Source: Solirubrobacter taibaiensis (GTDB taxonomy: Bacteria; Actinomycetota; Thermoleophilia; Solirubrobacterales; Solirubrobacteraceae). From it: DNA of 64,000 nt. Shown here one piece after another: positions 53,813-62,937 of this stretch. How positions within the stretch are numbered: the stretch's first letter is position 1; every line of letters starts with the position of its first letter. The notes below the pieces were generated by a model. It was not told where the DNA came from. It searched no databases and saw nothing but the letters and a program-made list of their open reading frames with translations. The stretch spans positions 140,733 to 204,732 of the forward strand of contig JAPDDQ010000006.1 of assembly GCA_027587225.1 (NCBI GenBank), read 5' to 3'. Both the position numbers and the translations under genes were made by a program.

Positions 53813-53860
53813 GGCAGAGGTATCGGGCGAAGCCGGTTTCCGGCGTACCGGGTCTTGACC

Positions 53861-55249
53861 CTAATAACTCTTGACCGACGGGCCGGTGTAGGTGGTCCCG
53901 TCGGGAGCGGTCCACTTCACGCGGTAGTGCTGGCCCTTCTTGCGGGGCGTCTTGAGCGCGTACACGCCGGAGGTGGTGGTGTCGATCGTCTTGAGCGCGC
54001 GCCACGTCTTGTAGCCCGTGATCCGGCGCTCGATCGTCACCTTGGTCGCGGAACGGTGTGGGCGCACGAGGCCCCACAGGACGTCCTCGTTGCCGTAGCC
54101 CTCAACCGCGAGCGGCAGCCGGAAGCCGTTGTAGGCCGGCTTCTCCTTGCCGTCGGCGTCCCGGAGCCCGCTCTCGAAGCCGCCGTACTTGTACCCGCTC
54201 GAGCGCGGCGGGTCGTCGCTCATCAGGTACTGGGAGAACGCGGCGACGCGCGGGTTGACGTACGCGATGTGCTCGGAGACCGACAGGTACGCGGCCTGGC
54301 GCTCGAGCGAGACGCCGCTGATCTTGTCGGGCTCGGTCTGGATGCCGAACTCCGTCAGGTGCACCGGGAGGTTCTTGGGCAGCGCACCGGCCTTGGCGGC
54401 CTTGTCGATCGCCGTCGTGAGCCGCGGCAGCACGCCGATGGTCACGTCGTCGCCCTTCGGCGGCACCCAGCGCGGGCCGGCCGAGGTGGTGTACGCGTGG
54501 TGCGCGTAGCCGCCCGGCGTGAGCTTGGCGCAGGACTTGGCCATGCGGTACTTGGAGTCCAGGCACAGCATCCCGCGTAGGAAGGCCAGCGGCGCGACGA
54601 CGTTCGAGTTCCCGCGCGGCGAGGTCTCGGCGATCAGGATCGTGTCCTGCGCGTTGGACGGCGTCGCGCGCACGCCCTTCTCGGCCGCCTGGTAGAGCTT
54701 GCGGTAGATCTTCGGCGAGGCCGGCTTGCCGCCCTTGTACTGCGGGCGCAGGAACTGCGGCTGGTTCGGCTCGTTCCAGACCGACCACATGTTCACGGCG
54801 TCGCCGTAGCGCTTGCCCATCGCGGTCGCGAAGGCCTGGAACTCCTTCGCGTCCGGCTCGGTGTAGTTGTCGCGCTTGCCCTTGGTCGCCCACTTGGGCA
54901 CCGGGCCGGTGAGCGTGAGCGTGACGTCGATGTTGCGCTCGCGCGCGGCGGCGATCAGCCCGTCGAGGTTGTCCCACTTGTCGGCGGGATAGGCGGCGGG
55001 GTCGCTCGCGTCGAAGTTCGCGGGCTTGGTCTTGCTGTCCGGATCGGGCGCGAAATCACGCCAATACACGAGCTGGCGTACGCGGGTGACGCCGAAGCCC
55101 GCGATCTGATCGAGCGTGGCGGCGCGCGTCGAACCTGAGAGCAGCTCGCGCGGCGCCTCGAAGGTGACGGTCTGGCGCGCGGCGGCGCCGGCGGTGGGGG
55201 CCCAGGCGCAGAGCGCGATGAGCGGGAGAGTCAGGAGGAGTTTGCGCAT
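53861..55249 (-). CDS. secreted clan GH-A glycoside hydrolase-like protein, copy 2
   Basis: A 462-residue protein with a signal peptide (MRKLLLTLPLIALCAWAPTAGA). NMWSVWNEPNQ contains acid/base Glu160 and VHLTEFGIQ the nucleophile Glu300, the same numbers as in the paralogue at 17.4 kb. A C-terminal basic beta domain of about 80 residues (TKVTIERRITGYKTW..., RVKWTAPDGTTYTGP) is absent from the other copy. Substrate unknown. No clear ribosome site precedes ATG. Confidence 0.8.
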   Translation of the reverse strand: MRKLLLTLPLIALCAWAPTAGAAARQTVTFEAPRELLSGSTRAATLDQIAGFGVTRVRQLVYWRDFAPDPDSKTKPANFDASDPAAYPADKWDNLDGLIAAARERNIDVTLTLTGPVPKWATKGKRDNYTEPDAKEFQAFATAMGKRYGDAVNMWSVWNEPNQPQFLRPQYKGGKPASPKIYRKLYQAAEKGVRATPSNAQDTILIAETSPRGNSNVVAPLAFLRGMLCLDSKYRMAKSCAKLTPGGYAHHAYTTSAGPRWVPPKGDDVTIGVLPRLTTAIDKAAKAGALPKNLPVHLTEFGIQTEPDKISGVSLERQAAYLSVSEHIAYVNPRVAAFSQYLMSDDPPRSSGYKYGGFESGLRDADGKEKPAYNGFRLPLAVEGYGNEDVLWGLVRPHRSATKVTIERRITGYKTWRALKTIDTTTSGVYALKTPRKKGQHYRVKWTAPDGTTYTGPSVKSY

Positions 55250-55342
55250 CAAAAGGGGGAGCGCCGGCGCACTGCGGGGAAGCCGGCTCACTAGGTCCAA
55301 CCCGACACAGGGTGGTGGGTTGCGGTTTAGGCTGCCTAAGCA

Positions 55343-56383
55343 GTGACCTCCATCGTCGATACCCCGGAAGAGGCGAAAACACTCGACAAGCCGCCGCTGC
55401 TCGTGCTGCGGCCGCTCGAGGCGTTCCTCGACCAGCACGGTCTCGGGAGCGGGGAGATCACGGCTGAGCCGGTCGGCGACGGTCACTCGAATGTGACGTA
55501 CCTCGTTTCCAGGCGTGGCGGAGTTTGGGTGCTGCGCCGGCCGCCGCGGCCGCCGCTCCCGCCCTCGGCGCACGACGTGTTGCGCGAGGCGTTCCTGCTC
55601 CGGGCGCTCGAGCAGACCGCGGTGCGCGTGCCCCAGGTGCTGGCCACGTGTGACGACGAATCCGTGATCGGCGCGCCCTTCTACGTGATGGAGCGCGTGG
55701 AGGGCACGGTCCTCAACGACGAGCTACCGGACGGCGTCACGCCCGCGCGGATCGGCGAGGAGCTGATCGACGCCCTCGTCGAGGTGCACGCCACCGACTG
55801 GCAGGCGTGCGGGCTGGAGGGCTTCGGCAAGCCGACGGGCTACCTCGCGCGTCAGGTCCGCCGCTTCACCGGCCTGTGGGAGCACAACGCCACGCGCGAG
55901 ATCGCCGCGCTCGACGCCGTCACCACCTGGCTCGGCGAGCACGTCCCGGAGTCGGGCCCGGCCACGATCGTCCATGGCGACTACCGCCTCGGGAACGTGA
56001 TGTTCACCGGCGGGCGGCTGAGCGCGATCTTCGACTGGGAGCTCGCGACGATCGGGGACCCGTTGGCCGACGTGGGCTACCTGCTCGCGACCTGGGCACA
56101 AGAGGGGGATCCGGAGAGCACGATCGCCTCTTTGACCACTGTCACACGACAGCCCGGCTTCCCCACCCGCGACGACCTCGTGGCCCGCTACGAGGACCGG
56201 TCCGGACGGTCCATGCGCGACCTGCGCTGGTACACGACGCTGGCGCTCTGGAAATCCGCGATCTTCCTGGAAGGAAGCTATAAACGGCGGCTCGCCGGCA
56301 CCACCGAGGACGCCTTCTTCGACCGTCTCAAAGAGGGCGTGCCGGAGATCGCCGAACGAGCGAGGAAAACCGCACTCGACTGA
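55343..56383 (+). CDS. APH-family phosphotransferase (ACAD10/11-like kinase)
   Basis: A 346-residue kinase-fold protein. IVHGDYRLGNVMF is the catalytic loop with Asp, and FDWELATIGDPLADVGYLLA replaces the DFG metal site. The N-lobe Gly-rich region is VGDGHSNVTYLV. This branch is related to the kinase domain of ACAD10/11, which phosphorylates hydroxyacyl-CoA, rather than to antibiotic kinases. GTG start. Confidence 0.87.
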   Translation: MTSIVDTPEEAKTLDKPPLLVLRPLEAFLDQHGLGSGEITAEPVGDGHSNVTYLVSRRGGVWVLRRPPRPPLPPSAHDVLREAFLLRALEQTAVRVPQVLATCDDESVIGAPFYVMERVEGTVLNDELPDGVTPARIGEELIDALVEVHATDWQACGLEGFGKPTGYLARQVRRFTGLWEHNATREIAALDAVTTWLGEHVPESGPATIVHGDYRLGNVMFTGGRLSAIFDWELATIGDPLADVGYLLATWAQEGDPESTIASLTTVTRQPGFPTRDDLVARYEDRSGRSMRDLRWYTTLALWKSAIFLEGSYKRRLAGTTEDAFFDRLKEGVPEIAERARKTALD

Positions 56384-56464
56384 ACCTCTCCGGGGGTCCA
56401 GTGGACGCATGTTCGTCTTTCGCTGAAGCGTCCGCGGTGGGACGCTGCCGTCTCCCCGTCAAGG

Positions 56465-57163
56465 ATGCCGGGGGATTCATTTCGGACGAGGGCAAGGTTG
56501 CTCATTCTCCAGGGAACGGGACATGAAGCGGTGCGCCGTGCGGCGGATCGCTTGGAGGCGACGGCGGCGCGGTCTGGGTACCGTCGTCGCCGTCACCTCG
56601 ATACGCCGCAGGACGCGGAGGCGCTGGTCGCCGCCGCGGCCGAGCGTGCCCGCGCCGGTGACGATGACGCGCTGCGCCTGCTCTATCTGCTGTACGCCGA
56701 CAACGTCTTCGGCTTCGTGCTGGCCATCGTTCGCGATGAGCACGACGCCGAGGACCTCACCAGTGAGGTCTTCGCACGCCTCCCGCGGGCGCTGGGGCAC
56801 TACAAGCCCGGCGCCACCCCCTTCGCGGCATGGCTGTTGCGGGTCGCCCGAAACGCTGCGCTCGATCACCTTCGAGCGCAGCGTTCGGTGCCCCTCGCCG
56901 AGGTCCACGCCACCGGCGCGACCGCCGAGCTGCAGGCCGGCGAGCGGCTGGACGCGCTCAAGGCGGCCCTGGCCGCCCTCCCTGAGGATCAGCGGCAGGT
57001 GATGCTGCTGCGGCTCGTCGCCGGCCTGACGCCCGGCGAGGTGGCCGAGCGCCTCGGTCGCTCCGTGGACGCCGTGCACGCCCTCCAGCATCGCGCCCGC
57101 CGGCGCCTGCGCGAGGAGCTCACGCAGTCCGGCTGGGCCCCTCCGACGTCACACGCGGCGTAA
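56465..57163 (+). CDS. ECF-type RNA polymerase sigma factor
   Basis: Up to 232 residues from ATG at 56465. Region 2 is ALRLLYLLYADNVFGFVLAI with DAEDLTSEVFARLP; region 4 is LPEDQRQVMLLRLVAGLTPG with SVDAVHALQHRARRRL. The first 55 residues are basic and not conserved, so a later start is possible. No anti-sigma gene adjoins, which is unusual for ECF factors; the 151 bp structured gap follows instead. Confidence 0.85.
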   Translation: MPGDSFRTRARLLILQGTGHEAVRRAADRLEATAARSGYRRRRHLDTPQDAEALVAAAAERARAGDDDALRLLYLLYADNVFGFVLAIVRDEHDAEDLTSEVFARLPRALGHYKPGATPFAAWLLRVARNAALDHLRAQRSVPLAEVHATGATAELQAGERLDALKAALAALPEDQRQVMLLRLVAGLTPGEVAERLGRSVDAVHALQHRARRRLREELTQSGWAPPTSHAA

Positions 57164-57168
57164 GGGTG

Positions 57169-57319
57169 CGCTGAAGCATGGTCGGTGCGTCTGATGTGGT
57201 GCAGCCGCCAGTGCCTCGGGCCGCGCGCGAGAGCGATGCGTGCCTCTGGCACGTGAGCCGAGTGGGTGGCGCGAGGTGCCGCGGATGTGCCGCAGCAGGC
57301 GTGCCGGAATGCTTCAGCG
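57169..57319. repeat. 11 bp inverted repeats bracketing a 151 bp intergenic region
   Basis: CGCTGAAGCAT at 57169-57179 and ATGCTTCAGCG at 57309-57319 are exact complements at the ends of the gap between the sigma factor and aldehyde dehydrogenase genes; the right arm overlaps the dehydrogenase's last codons. The interior also folds (GTGCC-TCT-GGCAC). Could be a miniature element, a structured RNA or a long terminator. Confidence 0.45.
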
Positions 57320-58804
57320 TGCCCTCGACTTGTAGAAGAGCTTGATGCCGCGCGTGATCAGGTTCGAGACCCGTGCGTTGTAAGGGAAGAAGTGGACTTC
57401 GCGTTTGAGCGCCAGGCGCGTCGTGGTGATGGCCTGCTGGCGCGTGTACTTCTTCAGGCCCGCTGGGCCGTGACGGACGCCCAGACCCGACGCTTTCCAG
57501 CCGCCCATCGGCAGTTCGAGCGCGAGATAGTTGACCGCGGCGTCGTTGATGCAGATGGCGCCGGCTTCGATCCGGCGGGCGATCCGCTCGCCTTTGGCGA
57601 TGTCGCGGGTGAAGACCGAGGCGCCCAGCCCGTACGCGGAGTCGTTGGCCTGGCGCACCGCCTCGTCCGCGTCCTGGACGCGCATGATCGGCAGGGTCGG
57701 GCCGAAGGTCTCTTCGCGCATCGCCGTCATCGAGTGGTCGGCGTCAGCGATGATCGTCGGTTCGAAGAACCGGCCCGCGCCTTCACGGCGATGCCCGCCG
57801 GCGACCACGCGCGCGCCCGCGTCCCGGGCCTGCTGCACGTGCTGCTCGACGATCTCGAGCTGCGGTGGGAACGTCATCGCCCCCACGTCGATCGAGCCCG
57901 CACCGTTGGGTGGGCCCTGACGGAGTGCCTTGGTCTTCTCCGTCACCTTGGCCACGAACTCGTCGTAGACCGGAGCCTCCACGTAGACGCGCTCGATCGA
58001 GATGCACGTCTGGCCGCCGTTCTGCATCGAGTAGTAGACCGCCGTGTTGGCGGCCCGTTCGATGTCCGCGTCGGCCAGGACGATCATCGGGTCCTTGCCA
58101 CCGAGCTCGAGCGAGACGGGGGTGAGGGTCTGAGCGGCGCGCTCCATGACCTTTCGTCCAGTGCGCGTGGACCCCGTGAACATCACCATGTCGACATGGT
58201 CGATCAGGACGGCTCCGGTCTCACCGGTGCCGACCGCGACCTGGAAGACCCCCTCAGGGAGGCCAGATTCATGCAGACCACGTTCGAACAAGAGCGACGT
58301 GAGCGGCGTAACCTCGGATGGCTTGACGACGACGGTGTTCCCCGCGGCGAGCGCTGGGATGGCGTCACCGACGCTGTTGACGAGGGGGTAGTTCCACGGC
58401 CCGATCACGCCGACGACACCGACGGGCCGGTAGCGGACGACCATGCGGCGGCCGAGGACGAGGGGGTTCGTCGTGCGGACTCGTTCATCCGCAAGCCATT
58501 TCGGCGCCTTGCGCGGCCAAAAACCGAGCGCGTTGATGCCGTAAGCGACCTCCACGAGCATGGCGTCCTCACGCGCCTTGCCCGTCTCGGCCACGATCGT
58601 GTCCGCGACTTCCTCCGCATGCGCGAGCAGCCACTGCTGCGCCCGCTTTAGGATTCGGCCGCGACCTTCATAGCCGAGCGCTTCCCAGGCCGGCTGGGCC
58701 GCGCGGGCGCGCTCGACGAGCGCTGCGACATCCTCGGGCGCCACGGCCGGGACCTCGCGGATGGTCTCGCCGGTGGCCGGGTTCTCGACGGGGATGGTCG
58801 CCAT
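57314..58804 (-). CDS. aldehyde dehydrogenase family protein
   Basis: A 496-residue NAD(P)-dependent enzyme. The cofactor region is VIGPWNYPLVN and GSTRTGRKVM, the general base Glu lies in VSLELGGKDP, and nucleophile Cys267 in NGGQTCISIE. The C-terminal segment (AVNYLALELPMGGWKASGLG) and longer hydrophobic tail (LITRGIKLFYK) resemble class 3 fatty or aromatic aldehyde dehydrogenases. Probably oxidises medium or long aldehydes. Confidence 0.94.
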   Translation of the reverse strand: MATIPVENPATGETIREVPAVAPEDVAALVERARAAQPAWEALGYEGRGRILKRAQQWLLAHAEEVADTIVAETGKAREDAMLVEVAYGINALGFWPRKAPKWLADERVRTTNPLVLGRRMVVRYRPVGVVGVIGPWNYPLVNSVGDAIPALAAGNTVVVKPSEVTPLTSLLFERGLHESGLPEGVFQVAVGTGETGAVLIDHVDMVMFTGSTRTGRKVMERAAQTLTPVSLELGGKDPMIVLADADIERAANTAVYYSMQNGGQTCISIERVYVEAPVYDEFVAKVTEKTKALRQGPPNGAGSIDVGAMTFPPQLEIVEQHVQQARDAGARVVAGGHRREGAGRFFEPTIIADADHSMTAMREETFGPTLPIMRVQDADEAVRQANDSAYGLGASVFTRDIAKGERIARRIEAGAICINDAAVNYLALELPMGGWKASGLGVRHGPAGLKKYTRQQAITTTRLALKREVHFFPYNARVSNLITRGIKLFYKSRAR

Positions 58805-58818
58805 GGGCTGAGCCTAGC

Positions 58819-59802
58819 TCAGCCGCGGACCTGCGTTTTGAGGCTCTGCGTGGTCTTGGTGAGACCCGGGCCGGTCGCGACCACCTTGAGCGTCGCCTTC
58901 ACCGTGCCCTTCACGCGCTTGAGCGCGGCCGTGCGCTTGAGCTTGACGCTGAGCGTGCCCGCCTTGGCGGCCGTCGCGCTGCCCTTCGCCACCACCTTGC
59001 CCTTGGCGGTGAGCGTCACGGTGACCTCGGCGAGCGCCGAGGCGGGGACCTTCACGGTGAGACCCTTGCCGAGCGCCTTGACCGTGAGCGTCTTGGCCAC
59101 CTTCACCTTGCCCGCGGCGGCGCCGCCCGTTGGCGCGCCGGCCGGTGCCGGGCTCGCGAACAGCGGCACCACTGGGACGAGCGTCAGCGGGTTGCCGATC
59201 GAGTTGTCGACCTGCACCTGCAGGTAGTCGCCGGCATCGCCCCGGGCGCACGGCGGGCCGTTCGGGCACTGGCCCGGGCCCGAGCCCGCGCCCGAGAGCT
59301 GCCGGTCGGCCACGAGTGGGACGAGGAACTGCAGCGGCGGCTGCTCGTTGGCGATCGGCCACAGCGAGTTCTCGTTCTGCTCCGGGACGAGCTTCGCCGA
59401 GCCGTCGGGGAGCGTGAGCAGGCGCACGCCCGAGGTCTGCCACGTCTCGCTCTGCCCCGGGTAGCGCCACTGGACCGGGTGCTGGGCGTCGACGGCGATC
59501 CGCACGCCGAGCGGCGGGATCACCGTCGGCGAGATGCTGGCGCCGCTGCACGAGCGACCGACGAGCCCCACGGAGAACTGGGCGCTGAACACCTCACCCG
59601 CGGCCGGCATCTCACCGGTCGAGCCCCACCCCGCGATCGCGGAGATCATCGGCTCGATGTACGGGTTGCCGGTGGCGATCGAGTAGCAGTTGAAGTCGAC
59701 GCTCGAGACGAGCGTGCCGTTCATGCCGCCCGCGGAGGCGCTCGTCGTGCTTCCCGCCCACATCAGCGCCGCGATCGCGAGCGCTCCTACTCCCCTGCGC
59801 AT
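58819..59802 (-). CDS. secreted protein with basic beta-domain C-terminus
   Basis: A 327-residue protein with a signal peptide (MRRGVGALAIAALMWAGSTT...SASA). Residues 30-210 have no known family and contain several Cys. A Pro/Ala/Gly linker follows, then a Lys/Ala/Val/Thr-rich region of about 110 residues (VKVAKTLTVKALGKGLTVKV and onward) with alternating strands, a type frequent at the ends of exported proteins in this lineage. ATG at 59802. Function unknown. Confidence 0.7.
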   Translation of the reverse strand: MRRGVGALAIAALMWAGSTTSASAGGMNGTLVSSVDFNCYSIATGNPYIEPMISAIAGWGSTGEMPAAGEVFSAQFSVGLVGRSCSGASISPTVIPPLGVRIAVDAQHPVQWRYPGQSETWQTSGVRLLTLPDGSAKLVPEQNENSLWPIANEQPPLQFLVPLVADRQLSGAGSGPGQCPNGPPCARGDAGDYLQVQVDNSIGNPLTLVPVVPLFASPAPAGAPTGGAAAGKVKVAKTLTVKALGKGLTVKVPASALAEVTVTLTAKGKVVAKGSATAAKAGTLSVKLKRTAALKRVKGTVKATLKVVATGPGLTKTTQSLKTQVRG

Positions 59803-59875
59803 CGGGCGATCCTCACAGCAACCGCCCGCGCCCGTCAAATGAGAACCGGGCGGCGGCGCGCCTAGCCTCTGAGGC

Positions 59876-61015
59876 TTGCCCACCCGCTTGGTCGTGCTGC
59901 TCGCCGTCGCCTGTGGCGCGACCGTCGCGAACATCTACTACGCCCAGCCGCTGCTCGACACGATCGCGCAGGCGCTCGACGTCTCCTCCGGCACCGCGGG
60001 CCTGCTGGTCACCGCGACGCAGGCGGGCTACGTCGCCGGGCTCCTGCTGGTCGTCCCGCTCGGGGACTTGCTGCAGCGCCGCAAGCTCGTCTCGCGGCTG
60101 CTGCTGATCGACGCCGTCGCGCTGGTCGTGGCGTGCGCCGCGCCTTCTCTCGGCGTCCTCGCGGCCGCGCTCGCGTGCGTGGGCGTGACGAGCGTCGCCG
60201 CGCAGGTGCTTGTCCCGTTCGCGTCCTCGCTGGCTCGGGAGGAGGAGCGCGGGCGCGTCGTCGGGCGGGTGATGAGCGGGCTGCTGCTCGGCATCCTGCT
60301 CGCGCGCACGGTCGCCGGCCTGGCGGCCGAGGTCGGCGGCTGGCGGCTGATCTACGGGCTCGCGGCGGCAGCGATGCTGGCTTTGTCGCTCGTGCTGCGG
60401 CGCACGCTGCCGCTGGTCGAGCCGCCGGAGCGGCTGGCCTATGGCCGTCTGCTGGCGTCGGTCGGGACGCTGATCCGTGAGGAGCCGCTGCTGCGCCGCC
60501 GGATGGCGCTCGGCTTCCTGTCGATGGCGAGCTTCAGCGGGCTGTGGACCGTGATCGCGTTCCTGCTGTCCGGGCCGCGGTACGGCTACGGCGAGGGGGT
60601 GATCGGCCTGTTCGCCCTCGCGGGGCTGGCGGGCGCGGCGATGGCGAGCTTCGCGGGCCGGCTGGCCGACCGTGGCCACGTGGCCGCCGGGACCCGCGCG
60701 GGTGCGCTGGCGGTACTCGGCGGCTGGGGGCTGATCGCGCTCGGCGAGACGTCGCTCGTGGCGCTGCTCGTCGGGCTGGTCGTGCTCGACCTGGGCATCC
60801 AGGCCACGCAGATCCTCAATCAGAGCGTGATCTACCGGCTGCGACCGGAGGCGCGCAGCCGGCTCAACACGGCGTACATGACCGCCTACTTCGCCGGCGC
60901 GGTGACCGGATCGGCGGGCGCCTCGCTCGCGTGGGAGCGAGGCGGGTGGGGCACCGTGTGCGTGGCGGGAGCGATCGCCGCCACGCTCGGGACGGTGCTC
61001 AGCCTTCGATCGTGA
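59876..61015 (+). CDS. MFS transporter
   Basis: A 379-residue major facilitator with 12 helices. VANIYYAQPLLDTIAQAL near the N-terminus and LGDLLQRRKLVSRLLL (motif A) match the YdhP/arabinose-efflux-like branch. TTG at 59876 leads directly to the first helix. Its 3' end overlaps the convergent cyclophilin gene by 17 bases. Substrate unknown. Confidence 0.87.
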   Translation: MPTRLVVLLAVACGATVANIYYAQPLLDTIAQALDVSSGTAGLLVTATQAGYVAGLLLVVPLGDLLQRRKLVSRLLLIDAVALVVACAAPSLGVLAAALACVGVTSVAAQVLVPFASSLAREEERGRVVGRVMSGLLLGILLARTVAGLAAEVGGWRLIYGLAAAAMLALSLVLRRTLPLVEPPERLAYGRLLASVGTLIREEPLLRRRMALGFLSMASFSGLWTVIAFLLSGPRYGYGEGVIGLFALAGLAGAAMASFAGRLADRGHVAAGTRAGALAVLGGWGLIALGETSLVALLVGLVVLDLGIQATQILNQSVIYRLRPEARSRLNTAYMTAYFAGAVTGSAGASLAWERGGWGTVCVAGAIAATLGTVLSLRS

Positions 61016-61457
61016 GCTTCTCGATCTTCGCGTCTTCGCGGGGGCGGTCGCCGGGGCCCGTGGGCAGGCCCTCGAGCTTGTCGACGACGTCCATGCCGCC
61101 CGTGACCTGGCCGAAGTTCGTGTGCTTGCCGTCCAGCCACGGGGTGGCGTCGAGCGTCACGATGAAGAACTGCGAGCCGTTCGTGTTCGGGCCGGCGTTG
61201 GCCATCGCGAGCGAGCCGCGCACGAGCTTGTGCGAGTTGATCTCGTCCTCGAACTCGTAGCCCGGGCCGCCGGTGCCCGTGCCGAGCGGGCAGCCGCCCT
61301 GGATCATGAAGTCCTTGATGATGCGGTGGAAGCTGAGGCCGTCGTAGTAGCCCTTCGCGGCCAGGTCCTTGAAGTTCTGGACCGTCTTGGGGCTGTCTTC
61401 GTCGAACAGCTCGATCGTGATGTCGCCGTGATTCGTCGACATGGTCGCCACGGACAT
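60999..61457 (-). CDS. peptidyl-prolyl cis-trans isomerase (cyclophilin type)
   Basis: A 152-residue cytoplasmic cyclophilin that speeds proline isomerisation during folding. Active-site motifs: SFHRIIKDFMIQGG (Arg, Phe, Gln), LAMANAGPNTNGSQFFI, and LDGKHTNFGQVTGG (His). AGGAGG precedes the ATG. It follows the DEAD-box helicase by 13 bases and is probably in the same operon. Confidence 0.94.
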   Translation of the reverse strand: MSVATMSTNHGDITIELFDEDSPKTVQNFKDLAAKGYYDGLSFHRIIKDFMIQGGCPLGTGTGGPGYEFEDEINSHKLVRGSLAMANAGPNTNGSQFFIVTLDATPWLDGKHTNFGQVTGGMDVVDKLEGLPTGPGDRPREDAKIEKLTIEG

Positions 61458-61470
61458 GGCTGGCCTCCTC

Positions 61471-62880
61471 TTAGGTTCGGATTGGCTCGAGCGCGACCTC
61501 GCGGCCACGCACGGAGACGACCTCCGGCGCGGAGCCGGCGGGCACCTCGACAAGCGCGAAGCGCTCGAGGATGCGGACATTGCGGATCGCCTCGCCGTCC
61601 AGGCCCGAGGCGGTGAGGCCGGCGATCAAGTCGGCGGCCTCGATGCCCTCGTGGCGCCCGGCGGTCGCGATCAGCTTCACGTAGACGGCGCCGTTGCTCG
61701 GAGCCTCGACGTCGCGCGGCTTCGTGTGACGGCGGGGGCGCGGCTCGGCGACCGGGGTCGGCCCGACGTGCGCGCCTTCCACCCACGGAGCGATGGAGGT
61801 CGACGCGTGGCGCTCGATCGCCTCGAGGTCGCGCTTCTGGCGCGGCTCGATGAACGTGATCGCGCGGCCGGAGCGACCGACACGGCCCGTGCGGCCGATG
61901 CGGTGCACGTAGACGTCGGGCGACGTCGGCACGTCGAAGTTGATGACGTGGGTGACGGTCGAGATGTCCAGGCCGCGGGCGGCGACGTCCGTGGCGACGA
62001 GGATCGGCACGCGACCGCTCTTGAACGCGATCATCACGCCGTCGCGCGAGCCCTGGCTCATGTCGCCGTGCAGCGCGCGGACGTTCATCCCGCGGTTCTT
62101 GAGCGTCTGGAAGAGCGACTCGGTGCGGATCTTCGTGCGCGCGAACACGATCGCCTGGTCGGGCTTCTCGGACTCCAGCACGCGGGCGAGCGCGTCGTTC
62201 TTGTCCTGGGGCTTGGTCTCCAGGTAGAACTGCTCGACCGTGTCGATGGTCAGCGTCGCGGCCTTGACCTTGACCAGCACGGGGTCGTACAGGTGGCGCT
62301 CGGCCAGCTTCTTGATCTCGTTCGGCATCGTCGCGCTGAAGAGCGCGGTCTGGCGGCTGCCGGGCGCGAGGCTCAGGATCTTCTCGACGTCCTCGAGGAA
62401 CCCGAGGTCGAGCATCTCGTCGGCCTCGTCGAGCACGAGGTAGCGCGCCGAGTGCAGCACGAGCGAGTGGCGGCTGATCAGGTCCAGCACGCGACCGACG
62501 GTGCCGACCACGACCTGCCCACCGGCACGCAACTGCGCCTGCTGGGTGCGGATCGGCGCGCCGCCGAACACCGCCACCGGGTCGATGCCCTTGGTCTTCC
62601 CGTACGCGCGGAGCGCCTGGGTGACCTGGATGCACAGCTCGCGCGTCGGCGTGAGCACGAGCGCTTGGACCTCCGAGTCGTCGGGGTCCACAGCTTCCAT
62701 CAGGGGGAGACCGAACGCGGCGGTCTTGCCCGTTCCGGTCTGCGCTTGGCCGATCACGTCCCGGCCCTGGAGCAGCGATGGGATCGCCTGCTCCTGGATC
62801 GGGCTCGGAGATTCGTAACCGACGTCACGGAGGGCCTGGAGGATCGGCTCGGACAGGCCAAGGTCGGCAAAAGTCGTCAT
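61471..62880 (-). CDS. DEAD-box RNA helicase
   Basis: A 469-residue ATP-dependent RNA helicase. Motifs in order: Q-motif (SPIQEQAIPSLL), AQTGTGKT, PTRELCIQV, DEADEMLD, SAT, then VFARTKIRTE, ATDVAARGLD and HRIGRTGR. Residues 395-469 resemble the DbpA-type RNA-binding domain (YVKLIATAGRHEGIEAADLI, ...). Likely remodels rRNA or mRNA, for example in ribosome assembly. Co-transcribed with the cyclophilin. Confidence 0.93.
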   Translation of the reverse strand: MTTFADLGLSEPILQALRDVGYESPSPIQEQAIPSLLQGRDVIGQAQTGTGKTAAFGLPLMEAVDPDDSEVQALVLTPTRELCIQVTQALRAYGKTKGIDPVAVFGGAPIRTQQAQLRAGGQVVVGTVGRVLDLISRHSLVLHSARYLVLDEADEMLDLGFLEDVEKILSLAPGSRQTALFSATMPNEIKKLAERHLYDPVLVKVKAATLTIDTVEQFYLETKPQDKNDALARVLESEKPDQAIVFARTKIRTESLFQTLKNRGMNVRALHGDMSQGSRDGVMIAFKSGRVPILVATDVAARGLDISTVTHVINFDVPTSPDVYVHRIGRTGRVGRSGRAITFIEPRQKRDLEAIERHASTSIAPWVEGAHVGPTPVAEPRPRRHTKPRDVEAPSNGAVYVKLIATAGRHEGIEAADLIAGLTASGLDGEAIRNVRILERFALVEVPAGSAPEVVSVRGREVALEPIRT

Positions 62881-62937
62881 TCCGACCGGTCAGGCTAGCG
62901 CTCGCGGGCAAAACCCCCCGCTACGCTCGTGCGCCTT

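Noticed and set aside
61441..62898. 485-codon frame antisense to the DEAD-box helicase
   Set aside because: No domain; all helicase motifs are on the minus strand.
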